This document shows, in pieces, positions 27,594 to 36,990 of a DNA stretch of 64,000 bases. A model generated the notes under the pieces. The model was not told the origin of the DNA. It saw only the letters and a list, made by a program, of their open reading frames with translations, and did not search any database. This DNA comes from Virgibacillus dokdonensis. GTDB lineage: Bacteria > Bacillota > Bacilli > Bacillales > Amphibacillaceae. Within the stretch, counting starts at the first letter, position 1. Each line of letters opens with the position of its first letter. The translations under genes and the position numbers were made by a program. Location of the stretch: assembly GCF_900166595.1 (NCBI RefSeq), contig NZ_LT745763.1, positions 2,348,660-2,412,659 of the forward strand. Reading direction: 5' to 3'.

Positions 27594-29213
27594 TTAAAGG
27601 TAAACAAGATAGTGGGAATTGTTAAAGGAATATGTATACTGTAACAATCGGTTTGTGAATGACATACCATACATATTTAACCAAGGAAGAGGATTCCAAA
27701 TACGTTCTTGTAATCCATTTTCTGGGTGGAGCGTACATTCCAGTAAATCAAATGTGGCTAAATCATTTTGATACTGTAATTGCAGTTCCTTTATTAAGCG
27801 ATTTTCTAAATATTGGATATGATTTTGAATATAGTCCAAATTCTTATTAGCTAACGCCCCTAAATCACTCCTCATAGAAGCAGCTAGATGACGCATGGGA
27901 GCATGAACTTTAGTTATTTGTTCTTGTACTTCCTGAGTAATTGTTTTTATGGAAGGATACGATGTTGTTGCTAGCCACTTCTCTTTTACTTCACGCACAC
28001 CTTCATTAATCACTTGTTCTGCACTTAGTTGACAATGGGATAATAATTTATCAGTCGTACGATCAATAATGGATAAAGATAGCCTAGGTACCACTGGCGG
28101 CATTTTCATTTGCAAGTGATGAAATGCTGTCTTCAATGTAGACCAATAGCTTATTTCACCAGGTCCTGCTATAAATGCAAGGTTTGGAAATAATTTTTCT
28201 TGCATTAAGGGACGAGTAACTACATTATTATTTAATTTTTCTGGCGTATCTTTAGCAATTTGCTTTAGTTGTTCCGTTGTAAAATATATACTGTTCTGTT
28301 TGTTCGTCCATCCTTTTTCCTTCGATCGTTGCAACAATATGCGCTCACCATTCTCATAATAGAACAGATGGCCATCTACGGGTGTCGCAGATAGACCTAC
28401 GGTGTAGCCTAAAGATTGTAATTGATCTAAGGAATCGCACACTGCTTTACTTATCTCTGGTTGACTTTCCACCATTTCCACAAAGTAATCACTTTCTAAC
28501 TGGCGTACAGACTTATTTCCAGAATCGATTAGTACTACCCCTTCTTTAGGAAATAGACAGAAAATAAGTTTAGCAAAGAAATCAACAAACGTATGTGAAG
28601 ATGATAAGCAGCTAATTATTTCATGGTACAACGTTTTTGTATGATTCGTCTCGCTTAATTGTTCAAATAATTTATCCAACCACTGCTTCAGTTTCGCGTG
28701 TTCCATTTCCATATCCGTTAAAGATGTTTTGGTTTGCACATGTTGCTTTAATATATTTTTTTGTATTTGATGTTCTTTACACATATAAACATGATTCACT
28801 TCTGCAAAATCATGATCTTCCCCTGCTATCCAAAAAACAGGTATGACTGGTACGCCTAACTCCGCTTCCTGTTCCCTTGCTAGCTGAATAATTGAAATTA
28901 GTTTATTAATCGTATATAGCGGCCCTGTTAGGAGACCAGCTTGCTGCCCACCGATAACGGTCACAGCTTGTGACTGACGTAATCTTTGAATGTTTTTCTG
29001 CGTGCTTTCAGGAGCTTGCCATTGTTTGTTTATGGACTGTAAAACATCACATAACTCCTGACGCTTATAAACGTTTTTTTGCAGATCATGATACCTATGC
29101 TTCCATTCACCGAATGCAGCGTAATCAAAAAACGAATGAATACTCGCCTCATTATTACGATAATCTTTCATTAAATTACTTTGTTGCTTTAAATTTATAG
29201 GTTCGATCCGCAT
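27594..29213 (-). CDS. bshC: Bacillithiol biosynthesis cysteine-adding enzyme BshC
   Basis: The product is 539 residues from the ATG at 29213 (MRIEPINLKQQSNLMKDY), which has an AAAGGAGC ribosome site; this matches the family length. Conserved stretches include VTVIGGQQAGLLTGPLYTIN, VIPVFWIAGEDHDFAEVNHV and FIAGPGEISYWSTLK. BshC joins cysteine to GlcN-malate in the last step of bacillithiol synthesis, the low-molecular-weight thiol of Bacillaceae. In B. subtilis it is yllA, directly upstream of mraZ, as here. Confidence 0.96.
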   Translation of the reverse strand: MRIEPINLKQQSNLMKDYRNNEASIHSFFDYAAFGEWKHRYHDLQKNVYKRQELCDVLQSINKQWQAPESTQKNIQRLRQSQAVTVIGGQQAGLLTGPLYTINKLISIIQLAREQEAELGVPVIPVFWIAGEDHDFAEVNHVYMCKEHQIQKNILKQHVQTKTSLTDMEMEHAKLKQWLDKLFEQLSETNHTKTLYHEIISCLSSSHTFVDFFAKLIFCLFPKEGVVLIDSGNKSVRQLESDYFVEMVESQPEISKAVCDSLDQLQSLGYTVGLSATPVDGHLFYYENGERILLQRSKEKGWTNKQNSIYFTTEQLKQIAKDTPEKLNNNVVTRPLMQEKLFPNLAFIAGPGEISYWSTLKTAFHHLQMKMPPVVPRLSLSIIDRTTDKLLSHCQLSAEQVINEGVREVKEKWLATTSYPSIKTITQEVQEQITKVHAPMRHLAASMRSDLGALANKNLDYIQNHIQYLENRLIKELQLQYQNDLATFDLLECTLHPENGLQERIWNPLPWLNMYGMSFTNRLLQYTYSFNNSHYLVYL

Positions 29214-29319
29214 CGATTCAAGCTCCTTTATATGTAATCTCCTCCATGTATTGTACATAATAATTTTAAAAATTTCATGCGATCTGTTCGAGCTTGATTC
29301 AGAAGTCTATTTGAACAAG

Positions 29320-29412
29320 CCATAGAAAATATAGAATTTCTATGGTTAACAGTATGAGCAAGACAATGGCGCTTCATCGCCATAAAACTTGGCAATAGCC
29401 AAGTTTTTCTAA
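29320..29412 (-). repeat. R1 dispersed repeat, reverse copy
   Basis: On the complement this reads TTAGAAAAACTTGGC, TATTGCCAAGTTTTATGGCG, ACTGTTAACCATAGAAATTC and TATATTTTCTATGGC. The GCCA/TGGC hairpin is intact. It lies between the DUF3397 gene and bshC and may also act as a transcript-end hairpin. Confidence 0.6.
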
Positions 29413-29440
29413 TGGTATCAACTTAAAAGCTCATTATTTC

Positions 29441-29827
29441 CTACACAGAAAAAAAGATACGTTGTATGATCCCTGTAACAATTAACAGTCCATATAACGT
29501 AATAAACAGTAAAAACATCAGTCGCCAAACTATTCTAATAGCTTTACTTAAAAGGACTTCCGTTCTCTTCTTCCACTGGAAAATAAGAACACCCACCAAA
29601 AGGAGTAGCAAAAGAATAATAATAGCAGCCGTCAACGACATGCCTATAACCATGTCTATCATTAATGTTACAGCTATCAAGTATAAAGGTGTAGTTACAT
29701 ATACTGCCAGATGAAAAGATTTGATTTTTTGCTCTGTTAACTTATAACTACAAACATACACAATCCATGTCGCTAAAAAAGGTAGAGAAATAAAAAAAGC
29801 AATAATATACATTATTCCATTCAACAT
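29441..29827 (-). CDS. DUF3397 family membrane protein
   Basis: The product is 128 residues with four evident membrane helices (about residues 3-26, 41-61, 66-86 and 104-124). Small four-helix DUF3397 proteins are usually found next to bshC and mraZ in Bacillaceae, which is where this one lies. No catalytic motif is visible and the function is unknown. The family call rests on architecture and position. Confidence 0.8.
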   Translation of the reverse strand: MLNGIMYIIAFFISLPFLATWIVYVCSYKLTEQKIKSFHLAVYVTTPLYLIAVTLMIDMVIGMSLTAAIIILLLLLLVGVLIFQWKKRTEVLLSKAIRIVWRLMFLLFITLYGLLIVTGIIQRIFFSV

Positions 29828-29997
29828 AATATTCTTTCCTCCAATATACCACTGCTGTTATTATACTAATAGAAGTACTTTAAATCTATTTTATAAATAA
29901 GAACAGAAATGTGTTCAACAAACATGAATGCGCTTCACTTTATTTTCATCTTTACTTTTTTTATATTATAATAAATTCATAGAAAAACAAAAATAAT

Positions 29998-30095
29998 TCT
30001 ATAAAAACTGGGCTTACACCAAGACATTATGGTGGAACTTGTAGGTTTTTCTTATACTATAGGTGCGAAGTTTTAAACTTTTATATAGTGTAAAA
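29998..30095 (+). repeat. R1 dispersed repeat, near-complete copy
   Basis: TATAAAAACTGGGCTTACAC, CACCAAGACATTATGGTGG, TTTTTCTTATACTATAGG and TTTTATATAGTGTAAAAAG are in R1 order. The hairpin here is CACCA/TGGTG, a compensated change compared with CCGCCA/TGGCGG at 30621. Confidence 0.7.
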
Positions 30096-30128
30096 AGGGA
30101 ATTATTTTATTTGCAAGGGGGTAGAAAG

Positions 30129-30623
30129 ATGGACAAAGTGAAAGTTGAAAAGCTTTTGATCAATTATAAGACATTGGAGAAGTTTAAACATTTTAAAGAG
30201 TACGGCAATCAAGAATTATCTATGTTAGAAGATTTGGAGAACAATTTGGTGGAAAACCAAAGTGATTCACCTTTTTACGGAATTTATATTGGCGACAGTA
30301 TAATTGCTCGTATGAGCCTCTATAGAGTCAATCGAAAGTATGACTTTTATTTTGACCCACCTCAAGATTATCTAACTTTGTGGAAATTAGAAGTTCTTCC
30401 AGAATACCAAGGAAAAGGATATGGCAAAGCGTTAGTAGATTTTGCGAAAAGTTATCAATTACCAATAAAAACAAACCCTAGAATTAACTCTCATGCCTTT
30501 TGGGAAAAAATGGGCTTTCAAAAGGCGCAGTACAAAATGGAACGAGATTTGGGAGAAAATCCACTGATTTGGATGCCAGCAGGTGTGAAAGAAAACCACA
30601 TAAAGGAGCAAGATGAAGCTTAG
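30129..30623 (+). CDS. ylbP: GNAT family N-acetyltransferase, YlbP type
   Basis: The product is 164 residues from the ATG at 30129, preceded by AAGGGGGTAGAAAG. The acetyl-CoA binding motif is PEYQGKGYGKALVDFAKS and the C-terminal part includes AFWEKMGFQKAQYKME. The frame is open further upstream, but that extension has no ribosome site and would run into an R1 repeat. In B. subtilis ylbP neighbours ylbO (gerR), as here. The substrate is not known. It is one of few plus-strand genes in this part. Confidence 0.88.
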   Translation: MDKVKVEKLLINYKTLEKFKHFKEYGNQELSMLEDLENNLVENQSDSPFYGIYIGDSIIARMSLYRVNRKYDFYFDPPQDYLTLWKLEVLPEYQGKGYGKALVDFAKSYQLPIKTNPRINSHAFWEKMGFQKAQYKMERDLGENPLIWMPAGVKENHIKEQDEA

Positions 30624-30714
30624 AAAAACGTGGCTTACCGCCAAATCTTTATGGCGGAAGCTGTAGTTTTTCTTATACTATAAACCCTAAAATCTTTATA
30701 CTTTCCTATAGTGC
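30621..30714 (+). repeat. R1 dispersed repeat, reference copy
   Basis: This is one of the most complete copies: TAGAAAAACGTGGCTTACCG, CCGCCAAATCTTTATGGCGG (a 6-bp hairpin), TTTTTCTTATACTATAAACC and CTTTATACTTTCCTATAGTG. It overlaps the end of ylbP by three bases. Confidence 0.75.
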
Positions 30715-30728
30715 TTGTAAAGAACTAG

Positions 30729-30756
30729 AGACATGAATTATCTTGCATTCATGTCT
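30729..30756 (+). terminator. Terminator after ylbP
   Basis: AGACATGAAT (30729-30738) and ATTCATGTCT (30747-30756) form a perfect 10-bp stem followed by TCGTTCCTTTTTCC. It lies between the convergent ylbP and gerR genes. Confidence 0.6.
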
Positions 30757-30813
30757 TCGTTCCTTTTTCCAGTTGTACATAATGGAATATAGATGATGCC
30801 AAATAGAGGCCAT

Positions 30814-31296
30814 TCACTCTTGGTTAGGCTTTTCAGTAACAACAGATTTCAATAAGGCAGCCATCTCTTGCCATGCCTTTTCATAGCGAAGCAAAATGTA
30901 TTTTAATTCCTCGTTTTCTTTCAGTAGTTTTTTTAGATGTAATTCATGTTCATTCAGATGCTCCGATGCAATCTGTTCATTCCCAGCTTTAATTCTTTCT
31001 AATAGCGAAATGACAGTTTGAAGCGGATCTTGGTTCCCTGCTTCTGGAACAGGCCAGCTATAATTAATATTTTCACTCTTACGCTCTTCTTTTGCTCGTT
31101 GAACCTCATTTTGATATTGTTTTCGAATTGTTGCATTCCATCTAAATCCACAGGCTGCAGGAGTTCTAGACAGTCTATGAGCTACTTCCCTAAATGCTTC
31201 CAACTGGGTCTTTCCTTCTTTTATATAACGTAGAACGGTTTCTGCTAATAGGACATCCTCATCTTTCGTCCATGCGTCTTGCCTTGTAACATTCAT
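30814..31296 (-). CDS. gerR: RsfA/GerR family sporulation transcription factor
   Basis: The product is 160 residues. The N-terminal Myb/SANT-like DNA-binding domain is clear ([20 protein letters not shown], then [20 protein letters not shown]). The C-terminal half is a predicted coiled coil ([20 protein letters not shown]). B. subtilis has two such proteins, RsfA (forespore) and GerR/YlbO (mother cell). The position next to rpmF and ylbP identifies this one as the YlbO/GerR orthologue. The ATG has an AAGGAGGGG ribosome site. Confidence 0.88.
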   Translation of the reverse strand: MNVTRQDAWTKDEDVLLAETVLRYIKEGKTQLEAFREVAHRLSRTPAACGFRWNATIRKQYQNEVQRAKEERKSENINYSWPVPEAGNQDPLQTVISLLERIKAGNEQIASEHLNEHELHLKKLLKENEELKYILLRYEKAWQEMAALLKSVVTEKPNQE

Positions 31297-31482
31297 AACA
31301 CCCCTCCTTATACATTTGCTATCAATGTATGCAAAAACTAGGAGTGGTAGAATAAAAGGTTTGTGTTTTTCTTTAAAAAATTGCCCATACTTTTCTCTAA
31401 AACATCATTTCTACGCAAGTGAAGCTACAATTACAAAAGCTATAATCCTTTCCATAGATAATAAACTAGGCACATGAAAATA

Positions 31483-31580
31483 TTAGAAAACTTGGCTTCT
31501 CCCCAAGTCTAATGGTGAAAGCCTTTATTTTTCTTATACTATAACCGACCAAAAAAATTTTATACGTTCCTATAGTGGAA
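31483..31580 (+). repeat. R1 dispersed repeat, near-complete copy
   Basis: TTAGAAAACTTGGCTTCTCC, CCAAGTCTAATGG, TTTTTCTTATACTATAACCG and TTTATACGTTCCTATAGTG follow the R1 order. It lies between gerR and rpmF. Confidence 0.75.
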
Positions 31581-31741
31581 CAAATAACATGTAACAGATA
31601 CGTTTATTATATTCCAGGTAGATTAAAAGGCAAGCCACGTTTGTGACCTGCCCCAAACTTACAATGCATATGAAATGAAAAAGATCCAAGAATTATAAAG
31701 TTTCTCAGATCTTTGACTCAACATGTTAGAATTACATTTTA

Positions 31742-31915
31742 TTATTGACTGACTACTTCTTTACCATCGTAGTGACCACATGCTTTACAAACGTGGTGCG
31801 GTTTCGTCAACTCCCCACAATTTGAACATTCTACCATGCCAGGCACATGTAATTTTTTATGCGTACGACGTTGGTTTTTCACCTTTTTTGAAGTTCTTCT
31901 TTTAGGTACTGCCAT
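31742..31915 (-). CDS. rpmF: 50S ribosomal protein L32
   Basis: A 57-residue protein begins [20 protein letters not shown], the L32 N-terminus. It has the zinc-ribbon CSNCG...[13 protein letters not shown] with four cysteines, so it is the zinc-binding (C+) form. An AAGGAGGTG ribosome site precedes the ATG. It follows ylbN by 35 bp, the common YceD-RpmF pairing. Confidence 0.97.
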   Translation of the reverse strand: MAVPKRRTSKKVKNQRRTHKKLHVPGMVECSNCGELTKPHHVCKACGHYDGKEVVSQ

Positions 31916-31950
31916 GACTTACACCTCCTTCATAGAAAGATAAGATAAAC

Positions 31951-32490
31951 TTAATCGTTCTTCTCATCTTTATTAAACAATGATTCCAATTTCCTAAAAC
32001 GCTCATCTATTGATTTTGCGTTATTTTGTTTGGAAGTAAATTGCCAGCCTTTACCTTCTGTTATATAATCAGGTCGACTGTTTTCTTCCTCTGAAAATAC
32101 GCGATACGGAACCTCTAGCAAGATATTTTCCTTAATTAACGGGGTTAAATCAAGCACCTCTCCATCAATTGGGTGAATTTCAGCTTCGATTTCAGCTTCC
32201 GATCTATATAACGACGTTGTAAATACTTCATCTGTTTGGATAGCAAACGGATAATGAACATCTTCTAACGTTCGGGCACACGGAAGCACCATTTCACCGT
32301 GAATACGTAAGGAAAAAATAATATTATCTCCTTGAAAAAAACACGTTCCTTGAACTTCTACTTCGCCAATATGACGAATATCGTTGTTCATCTCTTCCAA
32401 TTCGGAAACATCTTCCGTTTCTGAAAAAGTAAAAGGTTCCTTATAAGCATTCTTCTTTAATTGAGCTAACGCAAATTTCATAGTTCTCAC
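31951..32490 (-). CDS. ylbN: YceD family (DUF177) protein
   Basis: The product is 179 residues. It contains the DUF177 core: a beta-rich N-terminus (VEVQGTCFFQGDNIIFSLRI), the conserved LPCARTLEDVHYPF segment in which the cysteine is retained, and the acidic C-terminal region (EVLDLTPLIKENILLEVPYR). In bacteria and plastids YceD proteins are needed for 23S rRNA accumulation or maturation. It is co-directional with rpmF. Confidence 0.9.
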   Translation of the reverse strand: MRTMKFALAQLKKNAYKEPFTFSETEDVSELEEMNNDIRHIGEVEVQGTCFFQGDNIIFSLRIHGEMVLPCARTLEDVHYPFAIQTDEVFTTSLYRSEAEIEAEIHPIDGEVLDLTPLIKENILLEVPYRVFSEEENSRPDYITEGKGWQFTSKQNNAKSIDERFRKLESLFNKDEKND

Positions 32491-33136
32491 CTCAAGGCAA
32501 CAAGAGTAATTTTAAAAGAAAAACATGATTTTGTCAACATATTCTCTTTACACATTTCCTATCTTACCCAATTCTATTCCACTATAACATATAGATAAAC
32601 AAGACACACACTTATCATTGAAACTGTATGTATCAAGTTTTTCTCTACATAGTTATAACCCCATTGTTTTGCGTTATAGATAAAGTATAAGATTTTTAAG
32701 AAAAACCATGCATGCAAAATGCAGCTAGCTTAATAATATCAACTGCACTATTAATTACTGGCCTGTTTTTTCACAAACCTAGAACCTGGTATTCCTTTGT
32801 TTCATTCATATAACCTTATGAATGAATTCCATGAGAAGGACTCTGTCAAAATGTGTTTGCCAGCTAAGCATACGTTTTATAATGAAGCATCTTCTCTTTT
32901 TCCGCTAACAATTAGTCTTCATATCAGACAGGGAAATATTTATATATATTAAAATTCCTTTCATGTTCAATTAGCTTTTCTAATACACCGATTTCATGCA
33001 TGCACATATCATCCTATTCTGATACAATTAAAATTAACTTAAATCCTTTAAGATTTTAACAATGAAACAAATGGTTGATAATGCATATTGTACGTATTTA
33101 AACAGATAGTTAAGAACTATTTTAGGAGTTGATAAA
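32491..33136. other. AT-rich intergenic region between ylbN and tmcAL
   Basis: A divergent gap of 646 bases. It must hold the promoters of the ylbN-rpmF and tmcAL units. No open frame with a ribosome site, repeat family member or strong hairpin was recognised. Confidence 0.5.
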
Positions 33137-34339
33137 ATGAACGCATGCGGATTAATTGTTGAATACAATCCTTTTCATAATGGACATGTTTATCACGTAC
33201 AACATGCAAAAAAACTAGCTAAAACAGATTGTATCATCGCTGTTATGAGTGGTTCGTTCTTACAGCGTGGAGAGCCAGCAATGATAGATAAATTTCATCG
33301 AGCAAAAGCTGCCCTAGGAGAAGGCGTTGATATTGTAATCGAACTTCCTTACACTTTCGCCGTTCAAAGCAGTGAGTTGTTCGCGAAAGGGGCAGTCCTT
33401 GCACTCCATGCTCTACAAGTTTCCAGTATTTGTTTTGGCAGTGAATCAGGAGACATTAACCATTTCAAAGAAAGTTACCAAAAGCTAACGAAACATATCG
33501 ATACATACCAAGCGGCACTTAAACAGAATTTGAATAGAGGGTTAGCTTTTCCTGAAGCAAGTAAAAAAGCGTATGAAATAATTGGGCTTTCTTCTATGAA
33601 TTTAACTCAACCAAATAATATACTAGGCTTTAGCTATTTGAAAACAATTTATGACTATCATTTACCTATTCAACCACTGACCATTCAAAGAACGCAAAGT
33701 GGTTATCATGATAAAACCATTCATGGATCCATTGCAAGTGCTACGAGTATTCGAGAAGCCATACAAAAAGAAGGTTCGATCTCTGCATCTATTCGCAATA
33801 CCATCCCGCAAACAACGTATGAACAGTTAATTGCTTATAAACGAACAGCTTCTACTTGGCATACATGGGAAGCATATTTCTCTTTGCTTCACTATCGTGT
33901 TTCTACGATGAGCGTCCAAGAACTTTCTTTAATCCAAGGTGTAGACGAGGGGCTAGAGTATCGCATTAAAAAAACCGCGAAACATGCCCATACATTTCAA
34001 GATTGGATGGAAAAGCTAAAAACAAAAAGGTATACATGGACACGTTTACAACGCATGTGTGTACATATCTTAACCAACACAAAAAAAAGTGACATAGAAG
34101 CGTTAAATGATTTAACTGCGATACCGTATGTACGTATTCTCGGCTTTACAAAACAAGGACAAAAATACTTGCATGAGCGAAAAAAGACCTTGATAACGCC
34201 TATTATCCATCAAATGAGCCGGAACATGCATCCAATGCTACAAATGGAAGAAAAAGCAAGCAATGCCTATTATAGTATTTTGCCCATAGCGACAAAACAA
34301 AATTTGCTCAAGCAAGAGCGCTCCCCTCTATCTAGCTAA
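33137..34339 (+). CDS. tmcAL: tRNA(Met) cytidine acetate ligase
   Basis: The product is 400 residues (B. subtilis YlbM). The nucleotidyltransferase-like N-terminus reads GLIVEYNPFHNGHVYHVQHA, containing the HxGH motif, followed by MSGSFLQRGEPAMIDKFHRA and VIELPYTFAVQSSELFA. TmcAL uses acetate and ATP to make N4-acetylcytidine at the wobble position of elongator tRNA(Met). The ATG follows TTTAGGAGTTG. It is divergent from ylbN and convergent with sepM. Confidence 0.95.
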   Translation: MNACGLIVEYNPFHNGHVYHVQHAKKLAKTDCIIAVMSGSFLQRGEPAMIDKFHRAKAALGEGVDIVIELPYTFAVQSSELFAKGAVLALHALQVSSICFGSESGDINHFKESYQKLTKHIDTYQAALKQNLNRGLAFPEASKKAYEIIGLSSMNLTQPNNILGFSYLKTIYDYHLPIQPLTIQRTQSGYHDKTIHGSIASATSIREAIQKEGSISASIRNTIPQTTYEQLIAYKRTASTWHTWEAYFSLLHYRVSTMSVQELSLIQGVDEGLEYRIKKTAKHAHTFQDWMEKLKTKRYTWTRLQRMCVHILTNTKKSDIEALNDLTAIPYVRILGFTKQGQKYLHERKKTLITPIIHQMSRNMHPMLQMEEKASNAYYSILPIATKQNLLKQERSPLSS

Positions 34340-34341
34340 GA

Positions 34342-34390
34342 TTAGAAAGACTTAGCTTATCACCAAATTTTTATAGTGGAACCTTTCCTG
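34342..34390 (+). repeat. R1 dispersed repeat, left-half fragment
   Basis: TTAGAAAGACTTAGCTTATC and CACCAAATTTTTATAGTGG keep the left R1 part with a CAC/GTG hairpin; the right half is missing. It directly follows the tmcAL stop. Confidence 0.55.
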
Positions 34391-34409
34391 GAAATTTCTT
34401 GAATAAAAC

Positions 34410-34450
34410 AAAAGACCTACCCTTCAAACATACTCGGGGGCAGGTCTTTT
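34410..34450. terminator. Bidirectional terminator between tmcAL and sepM
   Basis: AAAAGACCTACCC (34410-34422) pairs with GGGCAGGTCTTTT (34438-34450) at 12 of 13 positions. A- and T-rich ends serve both convergent genes. Confidence 0.75.
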
Positions 34451-34452
34451 CA

Positions 34453-35463
34453 CTATTTTAATTCTTCTAAATAAGTAATCGCGTCCTTAAACGTGTCTAC
34501 TGGAACAATTTCCATATCCGTTTCAATTTCTTTTGCTTTTTCTAAAGCAATTTGATAATTGGACCCTTCTTTTCCTTGTTCGTTAGGAGCGAAAAATATA
34601 TCTACCCCTTCCCTATCTGCAGCAACTACTTTTTTATCAATCCCGCCAATGCGATACACATTGCCGTCATAATCAATTTCTCCAGTACCTGCAATTTCAT
34701 AACCGTGTGTGATGTCCTCTTCTGTCAATTGATCATAAATTTCCAATGCAAACATTAAACCAGCACTAGGACCACCAATCTGGCCACTAGAGAACTTCAC
34801 TTCTGGATCAACAGAAACAGCCCGATCTGTTACTAACTGAATGCCAATGCCAGGTTTATTATCTAAATCTTTTAATGCTTCTAAAGTAATTGATTCCGTC
34901 ATCGTTTTTTCTTCACGGACAAATTTAACAGTTATACTGTCACCAACTTGCTTCGTTCCAATATAATCGAGCAAATCATCAGCTTGGTTCACCTTTTTAT
35001 CGTCTATCCCTATAATGCGATCGCCCATCTCTAACTTACCTTCTGCCGGCATGCTTTCTACAACCATTGCAACATATACCCCGTTAAAATCAATGGAAAT
35101 CTCCTTATCCGCTGATTGGTAGGCTACTACCGTGGAAGCCTCTTGAGAATTTTCCATCATTTGTAACTGTACATGCATATATTCATCATCTGTGATCCCT
35201 TCAGGAAATACTTCATCAATTGGTAGCACATCATGATGAGGTAATATTTTCGCCAAAAGAAACTGCATAGGGGTAGCTTTAGCACCACTAACTGTTACTA
35301 AATGCATATCTCCTTCACTAGCAAAACCATCTTCAACTTCAACAATCGGGTTGAGGGCATCAGCTCCGCCAGGTTTGTAAATATAATACGGTAATTGAAA
35401 TATTGCTAAAAAATAAACTGCTACGACAACCAACAATATATGTATAATATACTTTTTTTTCAT
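34453..35463 (-). CDS. ylbL: SepM-type PDZ and Lon-like secreted serine protease
   Basis: The product is 336 residues. One N-terminal membrane segment (about 5-25) anchors it facing outward. A PDZ domain follows (VAMVVESMPAEGKLEMGDRI), then a Lon-type S16 protease with the catalytic serine in GQIGGPSAGLMFALEIY and the lysine in RIGGIDKKVVAADREG. B. subtilis YlbL has been linked to degradation of the cell-division inhibitor YneA after DNA damage, and the streptococcal homologue SepM processes a peptide signal. Either role is inference here. Confidence 0.93.
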   Translation of the reverse strand: MKKKYIIHILLVVVAVYFLAIFQLPYYIYKPGGADALNPIVEVEDGFASEGDMHLVTVSGAKATPMQFLLAKILPHHDVLPIDEVFPEGITDDEYMHVQLQMMENSQEASTVVAYQSADKEISIDFNGVYVAMVVESMPAEGKLEMGDRIIGIDDKKVNQADDLLDYIGTKQVGDSITVKFVREEKTMTESITLEALKDLDNKPGIGIQLVTDRAVSVDPEVKFSSGQIGGPSAGLMFALEIYDQLTEEDITHGYEIAGTGEIDYDGNVYRIGGIDKKVVAADREGVDIFFAPNEQGKEGSNYQIALEKAKEIETDMEIVPVDTFKDAITYLEELK

Positions 35464-35815
35464 TATCTTCCCTCCGCATACGAATTCTTACCCTAACATA
35501 GTGATATCTAACATCCACTCCAAATATGTATGCGTTATATCACACCATGCTACAATTCTCTTCCATAGACTTTCTCCTTAAACGCAAGATAATCACTCAA
35601 CTAAAAACTCAGATCTTTACCCCGACTTTTAAAAACAATTTCAAAGGCAATATTACATCACTTATGAAAGTATTGGCATAAAATCAGGATACTAAAGCGT
35701 ATATTTAAGTATACTCGTATTTGAAAAACTTTCTTACCGCTAATTCTTTATGAAGGAAGCTACCGTTTTTCTTATATTACAACCCTTAAAACTTTCTGCT
35801 TTTTATAGTCCTAGA
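35464..35815. other. Intergenic region between sepM and the IS30 element
   Basis: No gene is supported in these 352 bases. The right third is an R1 copy (35722-35810) that ends where the IS30 left terminal repeat begins. Confidence 0.5.
35722..35810 (+). repeat. R1 dispersed repeat next to IS30
   Basis: TTGAAAAACTTTCTTACCGC, TTTTTCTTATATTACAACCC and TTAAAACTTTCTGC, then TTTTTATAGTCC match R1 with a degraded hairpin. The insertion sequence begins about 6 bp after it. Confidence 0.55.
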
Positions 35816-36876
35816 TTGTAAAATTAAGCGAGACACCAAAAAAGACATGTCATGATATACTCAACGAATAACCAACCAAAGTTAAGGAGAGTGTATCTGA
35901 CATGTCCTACACCCATCTTACCAAAACAGAACTGGTATTCATAGAGGAATATCATGAATTCGGCCTTTCTGGTCGAAAAATTGCCAATAAATTAAAGCGC
36001 GGCCATGAAGCTGTTTATCGTGTTATTAGACAACTGAAAGAAGGACTTACTGCGATAGACGTTTATCTACAATATCAAGCGAATAAAGCGACATGTGGTC
36101 GTAAAAAGATTCAATTAACACCTAACGAAAAAGCCTATATTCATGAAAAAGTCCGCGATGGCTGGACGCCTGATGTAATAATCGGACGAAACGAAAAGAC
36201 TATCTCCTGCAGCATGCGCACGCTTTATCGAAAGTTTTCATCAGGCGAATTTAACCAAAATGATTTACCTATGCAAGGCAAACGCAAACCAAATGGTCAC
36301 CAGGAAAGAAGAGGAAAACAAAAATTTCGCCGCACCATCCTTGATCGTGATCACGATCACCCAAATTACAAGAAAGAATTTGGTCATCTAGAAGGAGATA
36401 CCATTGTGGGACGTCATCACAAGAGCGCTGTCATCACGCTTGTTGAGCGTTTAACAAAATGCATCATCGCAATTAAACCAGCTGGTAGACAGGCAACCAA
36501 TATTGAAACATCGCTCAATCAATGGTTTGAGCGATTACCAAAACACTTATTTAAGTCCATTATCTTTGACTGCGGGAAAGAGTTTTCCAATTGGAAATCC
36601 ATCAGCAATGAACAAGATGTTGATATTTATTTTGCAGATCCTGGAACGCCATCCCAAAGGGGGCTAAATGAGCATTCCAACGGTCTTCTGAGAAAGAATG
36701 GGCTACCAAAAGAAATGGACTTTAATCCTGTGTCACAAGAGTATATTTCTGAGGTTGCACTCCGAAGGAATAACATACCAAGGAAATCATTGAAATACAA
36801 AACACCAATGGAGTGTTTCATAGATTATGTCGGTCAGGATTTTGATAAAAGCATGTTGTCTCGCTTAATTTGACAA
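35816..36876 (+). mobile_element. IS30-family insertion sequence, apparently complete
   Basis: About 1.06 kb. Imperfect terminal inverted repeats are seen: TTGTAAAATTAAGCGAGACA at the left end (35816) and, on the complement of the right end from 36876, TTGTCAAATTAAGCGAGACA, differing at one of these 20 positions. The 17-bp core AAATTAAGCGAGACACC matches at 16 of 17. No clear target duplication was recognised. Confidence 0.85.
35902..36873 (+). CDS. IS30-family transposase
   Basis: The product is 323 residues and full length. The N-terminal helix-turn-helix (LTKTELVFIEEYHEFGLSGR, KIANKLKRGHEAVYRVIRQL) precedes a DDE integrase core: FGHLEGDTIVGRHH (Asp), SIIFDCGKEFSNW (Asp) and GLNEHSNGLLRKNG (Glu). 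The ATG has an AAGGAGAG ribosome site. The last codons and the TGA lie inside the right terminal repeat. No inactivating change was seen, so transposition may still be possible. Confidence 0.95.
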   Translation: MSYTHLTKTELVFIEEYHEFGLSGRKIANKLKRGHEAVYRVIRQLKEGLTAIDVYLQYQANKATCGRKKIQLTPNEKAYIHEKVRDGWTPDVIIGRNEKTISCSMRTLYRKFSSGEFNQNDLPMQGKRKPNGHQERRGKQKFRRTILDRDHDHPNYKKEFGHLEGDTIVGRHHKSAVITLVERLTKCIIAIKPAGRQATNIETSLNQWFERLPKHLFKSIIFDCGKEFSNWKSISNEQDVDIYFADPGTPSQRGLNEHSNGLLRKNGLPKEMDFNPVSQEYISEVALRRNNIPRKSLKYKTPMECFIDYVGQDFDKSMLSRLI

Positions 36877-36990
36877 ATCAAAAGTACAAAAAACCGAGTG
36901 AACATATTTACACAAGAAACGATATTCCAATTTTACTACTAACATTTAAATAAGTACAGAGTAAGGAAAAAATGGTGGGAGGCACTACTT

